Below are positions 9,617 through 19,331 of a stretch of 64,000 nucleotides of DNA, in pieces. The notes below the pieces were generated by a model. That model was not told the origin of the DNA, did not search any database, and worked only from the letters and a program-made list of their open reading frames with translations. Position 1 is the first letter of the stretch. Each line of letters opens with the position of its first letter. The DNA is taken from positions 186,001 to 250,000 of the forward strand of contig NZ_RWKI01000007.1 of the NCBI RefSeq assembly GCF_003984645.1, written 5' to 3'. The position numbers and the translations under genes were made by a program. The stretch is from Variovorax sp. MHTC-1 (lineage in GTDB: Bacteria > Pseudomonadota > Gammaproteobacteria > Burkholderiales > Burkholderiaceae_C).

Positions 9617-10030
9617 ATGGCATATTCATCCAAGGTCATTGACCACTATGAAAACCCCCGCAACGTCGGTTCCTTCGAGAAGGGCGACGACTCGGTGGGC
9701 ACGGGCATGGTCGGCGCACCGGCGTGCGGCGACGTCATGAAGCTGCAGATCAAGGTCAACCCCGAAACCGGCGTGATCGAAGATGCACGCTTCAAGACCT
9801 ACGGTTGCGGCTCGGCGATCGCGTCCTCTTCCCTCGTGACCGAATGGGTCAAGGGCAAGACGCTCGACGAAGCGGCCGCGCTGAAGAACGCGCAGATCGC
9901 CGAAGAACTGGCGCTGCCGCCGGTCAAGATCCATTGCTCGATCCTCGCGGAAGACGCGATCAAGGCGGCCGTCAGCGACTACAAGGCTAAGCACGGCGTT
10001 GCCGTGGCAAGCACGGAAGCCGTTCACTGA
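9617..10030 (+). CDS. iscU: Fe-S cluster scaffold IscU
   Basis: 137 residues beginning [20 protein letters not shown]. The three cluster-ligand cysteines are visible in [18 protein letters not shown] and IHCSILAED, with the conserved Asp after the first Cys. The LPPVK motif recognised by the chaperone HscA is present just before the third cysteine, consistent with hscA in the same operon. A GAGAGG-type ribosome binding site precedes the start. IscU assembles the 2Fe-2S cluster with sulfur from IscS. Confidence 0.98.
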   Translation: MAYSSKVIDHYENPRNVGSFEKGDDSVGTGMVGAPACGDVMKLQIKVNPETGVIEDARFKTYGCGSAIASSSLVTEWVKGKTLDEAAALKNAQIAEELALPPVKIHCSILAEDAIKAAVSDYKAKHGVAVASTEAVH

Positions 10031-10031
10031 C

Positions 10032-10355
10032 ATGGCTGTGACCCTGACCGAAGCTGCTGCGCGCCACGTCACCCGCTACCTCGGGAAGCGAGGCAAGGGC
10101 GTGGGCGTGCGGCTGGGTGTCAAGACCACGGGTTGCTCGGGCCTAGCCTACAAGCTCGAGTACGTGGATGAACTGGCGCCCGAAGACGTGGTGTTCGAAG
10201 ACCATGGCGTGAAAGTGCTGGTCGACCCCAAGAGCCTGGCCTACATCGACGGCACGCAGCTGGATTTCGTGCGGGAGGGCCTCAACGAGGGCTTCAAGTT
10301 CAACAACCCGAACGAACGCGACCGCTGCGGCTGCGGCGAAAGCTTCCGTATCTGA
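10032..10355 (+). CDS. iscA: Fe-S carrier IscA
   Basis: 107 residues of the A-type carrier family. The three conserved cysteines are in TTGCSGLAY and in the C-terminal CGCGESF. It starts one base after the iscU stop, so translation is probably coupled. Longer in-frame sequence upstream overlaps iscU and is not used. IscA delivers iron or clusters to 4Fe-4S enzymes. A strong hairpin follows its stop codon. Confidence 0.97.
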   Translation: MAVTLTEAAARHVTRYLGKRGKGVGVRLGVKTTGCSGLAYKLEYVDELAPEDVVFEDHGVKVLVDPKSLAYIDGTQLDFVREGLNEGFKFNNPNERDRCGCGESFRI

Positions 10356-10378
10356 TTGCCGATCGGCTTCGCCTCCGA

Positions 10379-10409
10379 GCCGCCAGCATGTCATGTGCTG
10401 GCGGCTTTT
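10379..10409 (+). terminator. Rho-independent terminator-like hairpin after iscA
   Basis: A perfect 10-bp stem (GCCGCCAGCA at 10379-10388 paired with TGCTGGCGGC at 10396-10405), a 7-base loop, then TTTTC. It lies 24 bases after the iscA stop and 94 bases before hscB, inside the isc operon, so it probably lowers expression of hscBA-fdx relative to iscRSUA. Confidence 0.75.
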
Positions 10410-10420
10410 CAATGAGCAAA

Positions 10421-10502
10421 TGCCCCCACGTTCGGCACTACGTGCCCTCTCTGCCCCCGGGGGGGCGCAGGCCGTCCTAGGGGCGGCCCGGCGGACTGCC
10501 TG
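10421..10502 (+). repeat. Dispersed GC-rich REP-like element, copy A
   Basis: Begins TGCCCCCACG, contains a C-run/G-run hairpin (TGCCCCCGGGGGGGCGCAGG) and ends CGGCGGACTGCCTG directly against the hscB ATG at 10503. Related copies are at 11031-11114, 18560-18636 (reverse), 46609-46730 and 48217-48337. Confidence 0.75.
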
Positions 10503-11021
10503 ATGAATCTGAACGACACCGACTTCGAACTTTTTGCCGTGCCTGCCCGCTTTACGCAGGACCGTGCCGCGCTGGACGCGCGCTGGAAGGAATTGCAGCG
10601 CGAGGCGCACCCCGATCGCTTCGCGGCCCAGGGCGCTGCGGCCCAGCGTGTCGCGATGCAGTGGTCGGTGCGCATCAACGAGGCCTATCAGCGGCTCAAG
10701 GACCCGATCAAGCGGGCGAGCTATTTGTGCGCGCTGAACGGCTCCCCCATCGATGCCGAGAACAATACGGCGATGCCTTCGGATTTCCTCCATCAGCAGA
10801 TGGAATGGCGCGAGGAGCTCGATGACGCGCGCGACGCCGCCGCGCTCGACAAGCTACGCGCAGAGGTCGAGGCTGGCCGCGCGCGTGCGCTTTCGTCACT
10901 CGAGTGGCTGATCGACGAGAAGGGCGATTACCCCGGCGCTGCACGACAGGTGAGAGCCCTCATGTTCATAGAGCGCTTTGCCGAAGATATCGAAGCCAAG
11001 TCCGAGCAGTGGGGACAATAG
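10503..11021 (+). CDS. hscB: Co-chaperone HscB
   Basis: 172 residues. An N-terminal J domain (about residues 1-75) with the HPDRF motif at the normal position, followed by a C-terminal three-helix domain that binds IscU. HscB presents IscU to the ATPase HscA for cluster transfer. The ATG directly follows a REP-like repeat, and there is no strong Shine-Dalgarno upstream (only GGCGGA), suggesting modest translation. Confidence 0.95.
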   Translation: MNLNDTDFELFAVPARFTQDRAALDARWKELQREAHPDRFAAQGAAAQRVAMQWSVRINEAYQRLKDPIKRASYLCALNGSPIDAENNTAMPSDFLHQQMEWREELDDARDAAALDKLRAEVEAGRARALSSLEWLIDEKGDYPGAARQVRALMFIERFAEDIEAKSEQWGQ

Positions 11022-11030
11022 CGGGATGAC

Positions 11031-11114
11031 TTGCCCCCACGCTCATCACTTCGTGTATTCGCTGCCCCCGGAGGGGGCGCAGGCCCCCCTTGGGGCCGCC
11101 CGGCGGGAGGCCTG
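11031..11114 (+). repeat. Dispersed GC-rich REP-like element, copy B
   Basis: Starts TTGCCCCCACGCTCATCACT, 10 bases after the hscB stop, has a CCCCCGGAGGGGG hairpin core and ends GGGAGGCCTG directly before the hscA ATG at 11115. The GGGAGG at the end of this copy serves as the hscA ribosome binding site. Confidence 0.8.
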
Positions 11115-12971
<1,857 letters not shown>

Positions 12972-12979
12972 AACTCCCA

Positions 12980-13318
12980 ATGCCCACGATCAAGATCCTT
13001 CCCCATTCCGAATACTGCCCGCAAGGCGCGGAGATCAGCGTGCCGGCCGGCACCTCGATCTGCGAGGCGCTGCTGGAGAACCACATCAATATCGAGCACG
13101 CCTGCGAAATGAGCTGCGCCTGCACCACTTGTCACGTCGTGGTGCGCAAGGGGCTCGAATCGCTGAACGAGGCAGAGGAGGGGGAGGAAGATCTGCTCGA
13201 CCGCGCCTGGGGACTGGAGCCGCAGTCCCGGCTGAGCTGCCAGGCGATACTTGCGCAAACCGACCTGACGGTCGAGATCCCCAAATATTCGATCAACCAC
13301 GCCAAGGAAAACCACTGA
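12980..13318 (+). CDS. fdx: Isc-type 2Fe-2S ferredoxin
   Basis: 112 residues. Adrenodoxin-type ferredoxin with four cluster cysteines: CEMSCACTTC plus a later LSCQA. It supplies electrons for cluster assembly on IscU. It lies 8 bases after hscA and is the last isc gene; iscX, which follows fdx in enterobacteria, is absent. Its TGA overlaps the dnaQ ATG by one base. Confidence 0.97.
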   Translation: MPTIKILPHSEYCPQGAEISVPAGTSICEALLENHINIEHACEMSCACTTCHVVVRKGLESLNEAEEGEEDLLDRAWGLEPQSRLSCQAILAQTDLTVEIPKYSINHAKENH

Positions 13319-14037
13319 TGTCGCGCCAGATTGTCCTGGACACCGAAACCACGGGACTTTCGGCAGAGAACGGCGACCGGGTCATCGAACTGGGCTGCGT
13401 CGAGCTGTTCAATCGCAAGCTCACCGGCAACGACCTGCACATCTATTTCAATCCGGAGCGCGAGAGCCACGAAGACGCGCTCAAGGTACACGGGCTGACG
13501 ACCGATTTCCTGCGCGACAAGCCGAAGTTCGCCATGTTGGCGAACGACATCGTCGAGTACCTGCGCGACGCCGAGCTGATCATCCACAACGCGGCCTTCG
13601 ACGTCGGTTTCCTCAACAAGGAATTCGAGCTTGCCGGCCTGCCGCCGCTGCGCAGCTTCGTCGGCGAGGTCACCGATACGCTGGCGATGGCGAAGGCGGT
13701 CTATCCCGGCAAGCGCAATTCGCTGGACGCGCTGTGCGACCGTTTCGGCGTCGACCGATCGAACCGGACCTTCCACGGCGCCAAGCTGGATGCGCAGTTG
13801 TTGGCGGACGTCTACATCAACCTGACGCGCGGCCAGGATGCGCTTCTGATCGACATCGCGTCGAACGAGCCGACGACGGGCGCGGTGGTGCTGATCGACC
13901 TGCGCAGCTTCGAGCTGCCGGTGCTGATGGCGACGGAGCACGAACTTTCCGCGCACGAAGAACTGCTGGCGCAGCTCGACAAAGCCAGCAGGGGCCAAAC
14001 GCTTTTCCGGCAAATCGACGAAAGCGCTGTGGCATAA
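13318..14037 (+). CDS. dnaQ: DNA polymerase III epsilon subunit (3'-5' proofreading exonuclease)
   Basis: 239 residues, typical DnaQ length. DEDDh exonuclease motifs: DTETTG (Exo I), HNAAFDVGFLN (Exo II) and HGAKLDAQLLADVY (Exo III) with catalytic His and Asp. The C-terminal 60 residues are the linker and tail that bind the polymerase alpha subunit. The start overlaps the fdx stop (TGATG), so this replication gene is tied translationally to the isc operon. An upstream extension of the frame covers fdx and is not real. Confidence 0.95.
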   Translation: MSRQIVLDTETTGLSAENGDRVIELGCVELFNRKLTGNDLHIYFNPERESHEDALKVHGLTTDFLRDKPKFAMLANDIVEYLRDAELIIHNAAFDVGFLNKEFELAGLPPLRSFVGEVTDTLAMAKAVYPGKRNSLDALCDRFGVDRSNRTFHGAKLDAQLLADVYINLTRGQDALLIDIASNEPTTGAVVLIDLRSFELPVLMATEHELSAHEELLAQLDKASRGQTLFRQIDESAVA

Positions 14038-14123
14038 TTGCGGGCTTCGCGCCACACGGCACGAAAATCCATCCGACGCACCGCGCGTCGGACATCATTT
14101 GATTCGACGCCGACGGCGTCGAG

Positions 14124-14198
14124 GGGCGGTTAGCTCAGGGGTAGAGCACAGCATTCACACTGCTGGGGTCGGAGGTTCGAAGCCTCCACCGCCCACCA
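14124..14198 (+). tRNA. tRNA-Val (anticodon CAC)
   Basis: 75 bases including the encoded CCA. Acceptor stem GGGCGGT pairs with ACCGCCC; D arm GCTC...GAGC; anticodon stem CAGCA/TGCTG with loop TTCACAC giving anticodon CAC (valine GTG codons); T arm GGAGG-TTCGAAG-CCTCC. GTG is a very frequent valine codon in this GC-rich DNA. Confidence 0.97.
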
Positions 14199-14199
14199 A

Positions 14200-14300
14200 T
14201 TTCCTTCCTCGTCTGTTCGTGTCGGCTGGTGCCGACGCGAACTGCGGCTGTGCGCTGGTTGTCGCGCGCCGCAAAGCGCGTAGACACGAGGGAAAGGAGA
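14200..14300 (+). other. Structured RNA segment between tRNA-Val and small ORF
   Basis: Contains a 12-bp hairpin (14215-14226 with 14231-14242, one G-U pair, TGGT loop), a further GC-rich hairpin near 14243-14275, and outer complementarity CCTCGT (14207-14212) with ACGAGG (14286-14291), extendable between TTCC-rich and GGAA-rich flanks. The outer stem could cover the ribosome binding site at 14292-14298. It may also be the tRNA 3' processing or termination region. Confidence 0.45.
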
Positions 14301-14307
14301 AGCGACC

Positions 14308-14454
14308 ATGGCCACGAGTCCCGATCTTCCGACGCCCATCACCCCCGATCCGCCCGACGTGCCGGAGCTTCCGGTCGAGCCGGACCAGGGTCCTGTGACG
14401 CCGCCGGGCAATCCTTCCGATCCCGAAAACCCGTTCACCGTAGAGCCGGAATGA
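14308..14454 (+). CDS. Small proline-rich acidic protein, 48 residues, unknown
   Basis: An ATG preceded by a strong AAAGGAG with good spacing opens a 48-residue frame ending at 14454. The product begins MATSPDLPTPITPDPPD; about a third of the residues are proline and there are many Asp/Glu and no Cys, Trp or hydrophobic helix, so it is likely disordered and soluble. I recognise no family. The ribosome binding site and lack of other coding options between the tRNA and the next gene support it. It may be co-transcribed with the oxidoreductase that starts 34 bases later. Confidence 0.6.
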   Translation: MATSPDLPTPITPDPPDVPELPVEPDQGPVTPPGNPSDPENPFTVEPE

Positions 14455-14488
14455 GCCACGCGGACGTGCGCCCGCTTAAGCTCGCCGA

Positions 14489-15586
14489 ATGGATGAATTC
14501 GATTGCGCCGTCATCGGCGCCGGTGTCGTGGGCTTGGCCGTCGCCCGAGCGCTTGCGCAAAAAGGCCGCGAGGTCATCGTGCTCGAGGCTGAAGGGGCCA
14601 TCGGCACCGGCACCAGTTCCCGCAACAGCGAGGTGATCCACGCGGGCATCTATTACCCGGAGGGTTCGCTGAAGGCGCGGCTGTGTGTCGAAGGCAAGCA
14701 ACTGCTCTACGACTACGCGACCAAGCGCGGCCTGCCGCATCGTCGCTGCGGCAAGCTGATCGTGGCCACGGCGCCGGCGCAGGTCGCTCAGCTGGAGGCG
14801 ATTGCCGCCAAGGCGCGGGCCAATGGCGTCGACGATCTCGTGCTTCTTTCGCGCGAGGAGGCGCGCGCGATGGAGCCGAATCTCGAATGCCTTGCCGCCC
14901 TGCATTCGCCGAGCACAGGCATCGTCGACAGCCATGCACTGATGCTGAGCCTGCAGGGCGATCTCGAGGATGCGGGCGGCGTCGTGGCCCTCAAGTCGGC
15001 GGTCGTGCGCGCAGAGTGCGCGGACGATGCGATCGTCCTGCTGGCCCAGGACGGCACTGCCTTGCATTGCAACAGCGTCGTGAACGCGGCCGGCCTGGCC
15101 GCGCCCGCGCTTGCACGGCGCTTCGAAGGCTTGCCCGCGAGCGCGGTGCCGTCCGCCCATTTCGCCAAGGGCAGCTACTTCACGCTGGCGGGCCGCGCGC
15201 CATTCAGTCACCTGATCTACCCGGTGCCTGAAGCGGCAGGCCTTGGCGTGCACCTGACGCTCGATCTGGGCGGCCAGGCCAAGTTCGGTCCCGATGTCCA
15301 GTGGGTCGACTCGCCCGACGACCTGGTCGTCGATCCGAAGCGCGGCGACGGCTTCTATGCCGAGGTGCGCAAGTATTGGCCGGCGCTGTCCGACGGCGCG
15401 CTCATCCCTGGCTATGCGGGCATCCGGCCGAAGATCTCCGGTCCGGGCGAGCCTGCGCGCGATTTTTTGGTCGAAGGCCCCGCCACCCATGGCGTCCCGG
15501 GGTTGGTCAATCTGTTCGGCATCGAGTCGCCGGGACTCACCAGCAGCCTGGCGATCGGCCGGCATGTGGCCGCATTGCTGCCGTAG
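14489..15586 (+). CDS. FAD-dependent oxidoreductase (DAO family, L-2-hydroxyglutarate-oxidase-like)
   Basis: 365 residues. The N-terminal FAD-binding Rossmann motif [16 protein letters not shown] is followed by the acidic residue VLEAEG and the [25 protein letters not shown] segment, which is characteristic of LhgO/L-2-hydroxyglutarate dehydrogenase-like members of the D-amino-acid-oxidase superfamily. The C terminus carries [12 protein letters not shown] and [14 protein letters not shown], again LhgO-like. The likely reaction is flavin-dependent oxidation of a 2-hydroxy acid feeding electrons to the respiratory chain, but the substrate is not defined by sequence. No signal peptide or membrane helix is visible. 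Confidence 0.85.
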   Translation: MDEFDCAVIGAGVVGLAVARALAQKGREVIVLEAEGAIGTGTSSRNSEVIHAGIYYPEGSLKARLCVEGKQLLYDYATKRGLPHRRCGKLIVATAPAQVAQLEAIAAKARANGVDDLVLLSREEARAMEPNLECLAALHSPSTGIVDSHALMLSLQGDLEDAGGVVALKSAVVRAECADDAIVLLAQDGTALHCNSVVNAAGLAAPALARRFEGLPASAVPSAHFAKGSYFTLAGRAPFSHLIYPVPEAAGLGVHLTLDLGGQAKFGPDVQWVDSPDDLVVDPKRGDGFYAEVRKYWPALSDGALIPGYAGIRPKISGPGEPARDFLVEGPATHGVPGLVNLFGIESPGLTSSLAIGRHVAALLP

Positions 15587-15679
15587 ACCCGCGAGGCCAT
15601 GTACCATGGAACGCCACGCCGCTTGCCGGCGTGAATCCGCCGGCGCGGTGCCGGTGCAATCCTCGGAGGGAAGATTTCA

Positions 15680-15988
15680 ATGACTGCATCCTCAAATCTC
15701 GAAGCGGCGGCCAACGCCGTGGCCGAAGACATTGCCAGCGACGTTCGCGGCGTGCTCGCTAGCAAGGATCTCGACACCTTGCCCCACATCAAGGCCTTGC
15801 GCCAGCGCATCGACAGCAAGCTGGCCATCGCCCGCGAGCTCGCGGCGGAGAAGAGCAAGCTTGCCGCCAAGAAGGCGCGTGAAGCGGCCAACACCGCGAA
15901 TGCCTACGCCCATGACGAGCCGTGGCAAATCGCCGGTGCAGCCTTGGCGGTGGGCGTGCTGGTGGGTTTGCTGCTTGGTCGCCGCTGA
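15680..15988 (+). CDS. DUF883 family membrane protein (YqjD/ElaB-like)
   Basis: 102 residues. Helical, charged N-terminal 75 residues (alanine- and lysine-rich, coiled-coil-like) and one C-terminal transmembrane helix WQIAGAALAVGVLVGLLLGRR ending in arginines. This is the YqjD/ElaB/YgaM architecture; in E. coli these tail-anchored inner-membrane proteins bind ribosomes in stationary phase. A GGAGGGA ribosome binding site lies before the start. The next gene is YqjE-like, reproducing the yqjD-yqjE order of enterobacteria. Confidence 0.9.
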   Translation: MTASSNLEAAANAVAEDIASDVRGVLASKDLDTLPHIKALRQRIDSKLAIARELAAEKSKLAAKKAREAANTANAYAHDEPWQIAGAALAVGVLVGLLLGRR

Positions 15989-16033
15989 ACTTCGCCGATT
16001 CGGCCCGAACGAGGGCGGCCCCGGGGGCTTCGC

Positions 16034-16723
16034 ATGAAGCTCCTGTCCCTGTTCGGGCTGGAATCCCGCCTTCGCCGGCTGCGCATCGCAGCCGGCGAAG
16101 GTGCCCTGGCTGCCGAAGACCGTGTGCAGTTGCTGCGGCTGGCATGGGAAGAGGAAAAGCAGCGCCTGCAGCTGATGCTGGTCCTGGTGATCGCGGTGAT
16201 CGGGCTCACGACGGTGGCCGTCGCCTTGCTGTCGGTGGCTGTGGTCGTGCATTTCTGGGAGACGCCTACCCGCGTTGCAGCCGCCTGGACGGTGGCCGCG
16301 GTGTGGATAGGGCTCTGGCTGGTTGCGGCCGCGGCGTTGATGCGCACCTTGCGCAAGACCTCGGAGGCCTTCGACCCGGCACGCGGCGAGTTCGAGCGCG
16401 ACTGGGAATGGGTTCAAGGCCGCTTCGGGCTCGGCGACGAGGGCGAGGCGCCACCGCGTGAACCCAGGCCCCGGACCCGTGAGGAACTGCTCCAGCGCAT
16501 CGCGCGCCAGCGCGAGCGCATCGCGACGCTGCAAGGCGCATCGTCGGAAAAGGCCGATGCACCCCCTATGGACGAGTCCCCCAGCGCTGCAGCGCTGCGG
16601 ATCGCGCGCGAGCATCCGGTGGCGACCGGTGTCGTGACGGCCGCTGTCGTGGCGGTGCTCGGCCCGCGCCGCGTGCTGCGCTGGGCGGCTGTGGTCGTCC
16701 CGGTGCTGTGGCGGATGCGTTGA
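16034..16723 (+). CDS. YqjE-like (PF07332) membrane protein with C-terminal YqjK-like extension
   Basis: 229 residues. The first 120 residues have two transmembrane helices (about residues 48-72 and 80-103) in the pattern of the YqjE/phage-holin-3-like superfamily. The part after residue 150 (RTREELLQRIARQRERIATL then AREHPVATGVVTAAVVAV) resembles YqjK-type proteins, so this looks like a fusion of YqjE and YqjK functions (inference). It follows the YqjD-like gene by 45 bases. Despite the holin-like family name nothing phage-related is nearby. The exact function is unknown; an inner-membrane stress role is likely. Confidence 0.75.
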   Translation: MKLLSLFGLESRLRRLRIAAGEGALAAEDRVQLLRLAWEEEKQRLQLMLVLVIAVIGLTTVAVALLSVAVVVHFWETPTRVAAAWTVAAVWIGLWLVAAAALMRTLRKTSEAFDPARGEFERDWEWVQGRFGLGDEGEAPPREPRPRTREELLQRIARQRERIATLQGASSEKADAPPMDESPSAAALRIAREHPVATGVVTAAVVAVLGPRRVLRWAAVVVPVLWRMR

Positions 16724-16736
16724 TCCGGATTGCGGC

Positions 16737-17804
16737 TCAGGCGCTGCGCTTGCGCAGCGCCTGGGCGGCCTGGCGTACAAGCGCCGGACCACGATAGATG
16801 AGGCCGGTGTAGATCTGCACGAGATCAGCGCCGGCGGCGATCTTCGCCTCGGCATCCGCTGCGCTCAGAATCCCGCCGACGCCGATGATCGGAAAATCAC
16901 TGCCTAACGCCGATCGCAGCTGACGGATCACGCGGTTGCTCGCTTCCCTGACCGGCGCACCCGAGAGGCCGCCAGCTTCGTTCGCATGCGGCAGGCCCGC
17001 CACCGCGTCGCGCGCCAGCGTGGTGTTGGTGGCGACGACGCCGTCCATGCCGTGGCGGCGCAGCGTGGCCGCGATCACCCGAACCTGGGCCTCGTCGAGA
17101 TCCGGTGCGATCTTCACGAACAGCGGAACCCGCTTGCCATGCCGTGCGGCGAGTGCAGCGCGCTTGTCCGCCACCGCGCCGAGCAGCGCATCGAGCGCCT
17201 CGTCGCTCTGAAGCGAACGCAGATTGGCGGTGTTGGGGCTGGAGATGTTGATGGTCACGTAGTCGGCATGCGGGTAGACGCCGTCCAGGCACACCAGGTA
17301 GTCGTCGACCGCCCGCTCGATCGGCGTCGCGGCGTTCTTGCCGATATTGAGCCCCAGCAGCATCGGCCTCTTCGAATCGTCCCGGCGAAAGCGCGCGCGC
17401 TGAACGTTGGCCAGGAAAGCGTCGAGCCCTTCGTTGTTGAAGCCGAGCCGGTTGATCAGCGCGTCGCGCTGCGGCAGGCGGAACATGCGCGGCTTCGGAT
17501 TTCCGGGCTGCGCCTTCGGCGTGACCGTGCCCACCTCGACGAAGCCGAAGCCCATGGCGGCAAAGGCGTCGATACAGCGCGCGTTCTTGTCGAGTCCGGC
17601 AGCGAGCCCGACCCGGTTCGGGAACGAAAGGCCGGCCAGCGTGCGCCGGTCCTCGATGCGGGGTGCCGCGTAGACGCAGGCCAGCGGCGTGTTCTGCGTG
17701 CGCGCCAGCGCGTCGAGCGTCAGCTCATGGGCGTGCTCGGGATCGAAGCCGAAAAGGAAAGGTCGGGCAAGACCGTAAAGAGAGGAGGGGAGCAGCAGGG
17801 ACAT
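16737..17804 (-). CDS. pyrD: Dihydroorotate dehydrogenase (quinone), class 2
   Basis: 355 residues. The N-terminal amphipathic helices ([21 protein letters not shown]) that bind membrane and quinone identify the class 2 enzyme. FMN and substrate motifs: [53 protein letters not shown] with the catalytic serine region, FVKIAPDL, and GVGGI...[14 protein letters not shown]. It oxidises dihydroorotate to orotate in pyrimidine synthesis, passing electrons to ubiquinone. The start at 17804 gives [12 protein letters not shown]; upstream in-frame sequence overlaps divergent rpiA and is rejected. Its 3' end overlaps a strong GC hairpin. Confidence 0.97.
   Translation of the reverse strand: MSLLLPSSLYGLARPFLFGFDPEHAHELTLDALARTQNTPLACVYAAPRIEDRRTLAGLSFPNRVGLAAGLDKNARCIDAFAAMGFGFVEVGTVTPKAQPGNPKPRMFRLPQRDALINRLGFNNEGLDAFLANVQRARFRRDDSKRPMLLGLNIGKNAATPIERAVDDYLVCLDGVYPHADYVTINISSPNTANLRSLQSDEALDALLGAVADKRAALAARHGKRVPLFVKIAPDLDEAQVRVIAATLRRHGMDGVVATNTTLARDAVAGLPHANEAGGLSGAPVREASNRVIRQLRSALGSDFPIIGVGGILSAADAEAKIAAGADLVQIYTGLIYRGPALVRQAAQALRKRSA
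16738..16763. terminator. Perfect 11-bp GC hairpin at the convergent yqjE-like/pyrD junction
   Basis: CAGGCGCTGCG at 16738-16748 pairs perfectly with CGCAGCGCCTG at 16753-16763 around a CTTG loop. It starts 14 bases after the plus-strand gene's stop and overlaps the last codons of pyrD. There is no T-run, so intrinsic termination is uncertain; transcript 3'-end stabilisation is an alternative. Confidence 0.4.
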
Positions 17805-17844
17805 CGGATAATTCTGGACTTCGTAGCCCCAAGGATTCTCTCCG

Positions 17845-18546
17845 ATGACTTCCCCCGCTCCCGCATCGGCCCTGACCCAGGACGAACTCAAGGCGCAGGT
17901 CGGCCGCGCAGCCCTCGCCCACGTGGTGAAAGGCGAGATCGTCGGCGTCGGCACCGGCTCGACGGTGAACAAGTTCATCGACGCGCTGGCGACGATCAAG
18001 GGCGACATCCGCGGCGCGGTATCCAGCTCGGTGGCGTCCACCGAACGCCTCCATGCGCTCGGCATCCCGGTGTTCGACAGCAACGAGGTCGAGGAACTGG
18101 CCGTCTACATCGACGGCGCCGACGAGATCGACGGCCGCGGCTACATGATCAAGGGCGGCGGCGCCGCGCTCACGCGCGAAAAGATCGTTGCCGCCCAGTC
18201 CAGGCGCTTCGTCTGCATTGCGGATTCATCCAAGCGCGTGAATACGCTCGGCGGATTCCCGCTGCCGGTCGAGGTGATCCCGATGGCGGCACAGCGCGTG
18301 GTACGGCAGTTCGCGCGGCTCGGCGGCATGGCCCAGGTGCGCGAGAAGGACGGCGTGGCGCTGGTCACCGACAACGGCCAGCACATCATCGATGTGACGG
18401 GCCTCCGGATCACCGACCCCCTCGGCTTCGAGAGCGAGGTGAATCAATGGCCCGGCGTGGTCACCGTGGGGGTGTTCGCCCACCAGCGGGCCAACGTGTG
18501 CCTGCTGGGCACGCCGTCCGGCGTGCAGACGCTTCGCTTCGACTGA
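17845..18546 (+). CDS. rpiA: Ribose-5-phosphate isomerase A
   Basis: 233 residues. Motifs [13 protein letters not shown], the YIDGADEID catalytic acid motif, and [14 protein letters not shown] are the RpiA signature. It interconverts ribose 5-phosphate and ribulose 5-phosphate in the pentose phosphate pathway. Divergent from pyrD, with 40 bases between starts, so nucleotide-precursor genes share a regulatory gap. Confidence 0.97.
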   Translation: MTSPAPASALTQDELKAQVGRAALAHVVKGEIVGVGTGSTVNKFIDALATIKGDIRGAVSSSVASTERLHALGIPVFDSNEVEELAVYIDGADEIDGRGYMIKGGGAALTREKIVAAQSRRFVCIADSSKRVNTLGGFPLPVEVIPMAAQRVVRQFARLGGMAQVREKDGVALVTDNGQHIIDVTGLRITDPLGFESEVNQWPGVVTVGVFAHQRANVCLLGTPSGVQTLRFD

Positions 18547-18559
18547 GCGGGCGGTCAGG

Positions 18560-18636
18560 CCGGCACCGGGCGCCCCAAAGCGGCCTGCGGCCCCCTCGGG
18601 GGGCAGCGAGTACGCGAAGCGACGGAGCGTGGGGGC
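18560..18636 (-). repeat. Dispersed GC-rich REP-like element, copy C
   Basis: On the minus strand it reads GCCCCCACGCTCCGTCGCTT... CTGCCCCCCGAGGGGGC..., matching copies A and B. It fills the gap between convergent rpiA and the glutaredoxin-like gene and may act in transcript 3'-end formation. Confidence 0.75.
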
Positions 18637-18643
18637 TATTGAT

Positions 18644-19273
18644 TCAGAACTTGATGCCGGCCGGATTGCTCGGCGTCGGGCCGGTCGCGGCGGCGGGCGG
18701 CGGCGGGTTCGACGGTGCAGGCGCAGCGCGCTGGGGCTGTTGGGCAGCGGGCGCCGGCTGCACGGCCACAAGGGGCTGCGCCGGAGGATTGCGGTAGCTG
18801 GCCGGCAACTGGCCGCTCTTGGGATAGCCGGCCGCATCGAGGTACTGCGACCATTCGGCGTCCGAGAAGCCCTTGAGTTGCTGCGATCCGATGGTCAGCA
18901 GCGGCAGCGAGGCTTGGCCGCTCAAGCGCTGCAGCGCCTCCACGTCCTCGTTGCTCTTGACCGTCCGTTCGTCGAAGGGGATTCCGCGCGTCACCAGCAG
19001 CGAACGGCCCGCGCCGCAGGGCCCGCACTCGTCGCTGGTGTAGAGCGTGACCGGGTAGCGCTGCGCAACCTGCCGCAGCTCGTAGGGCAGGCCGGCGCCG
19101 GCGCTCGCCACGCTGCCGCCGCGCGGCGCCGCGGGTTGCGCATTGGCGGCAGGCGGCTGGTCCGAGAAGGTGACCTTGCCATTCTTGTCGACATGGCGGT
19201 AGACCGGCTGCGCCAGGGCGGCGCCGGCGGCAAGCAGCAGGGCGAGGCCTGAAAGATGTGTCTTGAGCTTCAT
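18644..19273 (-). CDS. Exported DUF4124 / glutaredoxin-like protein
   Basis: 209 residues. A signal peptide (MKLKTHLSGLALLLAAGAALAQ) is followed by a DUF4124 segment (VYRHVDKNGKVTFSDQPP, residues about 23-42), then a glutaredoxin-like domain (VTLYTSDECGPCGAGRSLL..., residues about 74-150) with a CGPC active-site motif and the SLPLLTIG cis-proline region, and a proline/alanine-rich tail. A thiol-redox or thiol-sensing role in the periplasm is suggested. The physiological partner is unknown. It is followed by repeat copy C, convergent with rpiA. Confidence 0.8.
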   Translation of the reverse strand: MKLKTHLSGLALLLAAGAALAQPVYRHVDKNGKVTFSDQPPAANAQPAAPRGGSVASAGAGLPYELRQVAQRYPVTLYTSDECGPCGAGRSLLVTRGIPFDERTVKSNEDVEALQRLSGQASLPLLTIGSQQLKGFSDAEWSQYLDAAGYPKSGQLPASYRNPPAQPLVAVQPAPAAQQPQRAAPAPSNPPPPAAATGPTPSNPAGIKF

Positions 19274-19331
19274 CGATGACTTTCGTGATCCGATGGAGCG
19301 GAGTATCTCAGGCCGCGCGGGCCGCGCCGCA

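Noticed and set aside
11031-11114. Extended hscA N terminus through the repeat
   Set aside because: The frame is open but the sequence is repeat DNA shared with other gaps; the ATG at 11115 has a good ribosome binding site and a family-like N terminus.
16034-16723. Phage holin or prophage remnant
   Set aside because: The family name includes holin-like proteins, but context (YqjD partner, pyrD, rpiA) is housekeeping and no phage gene is present.
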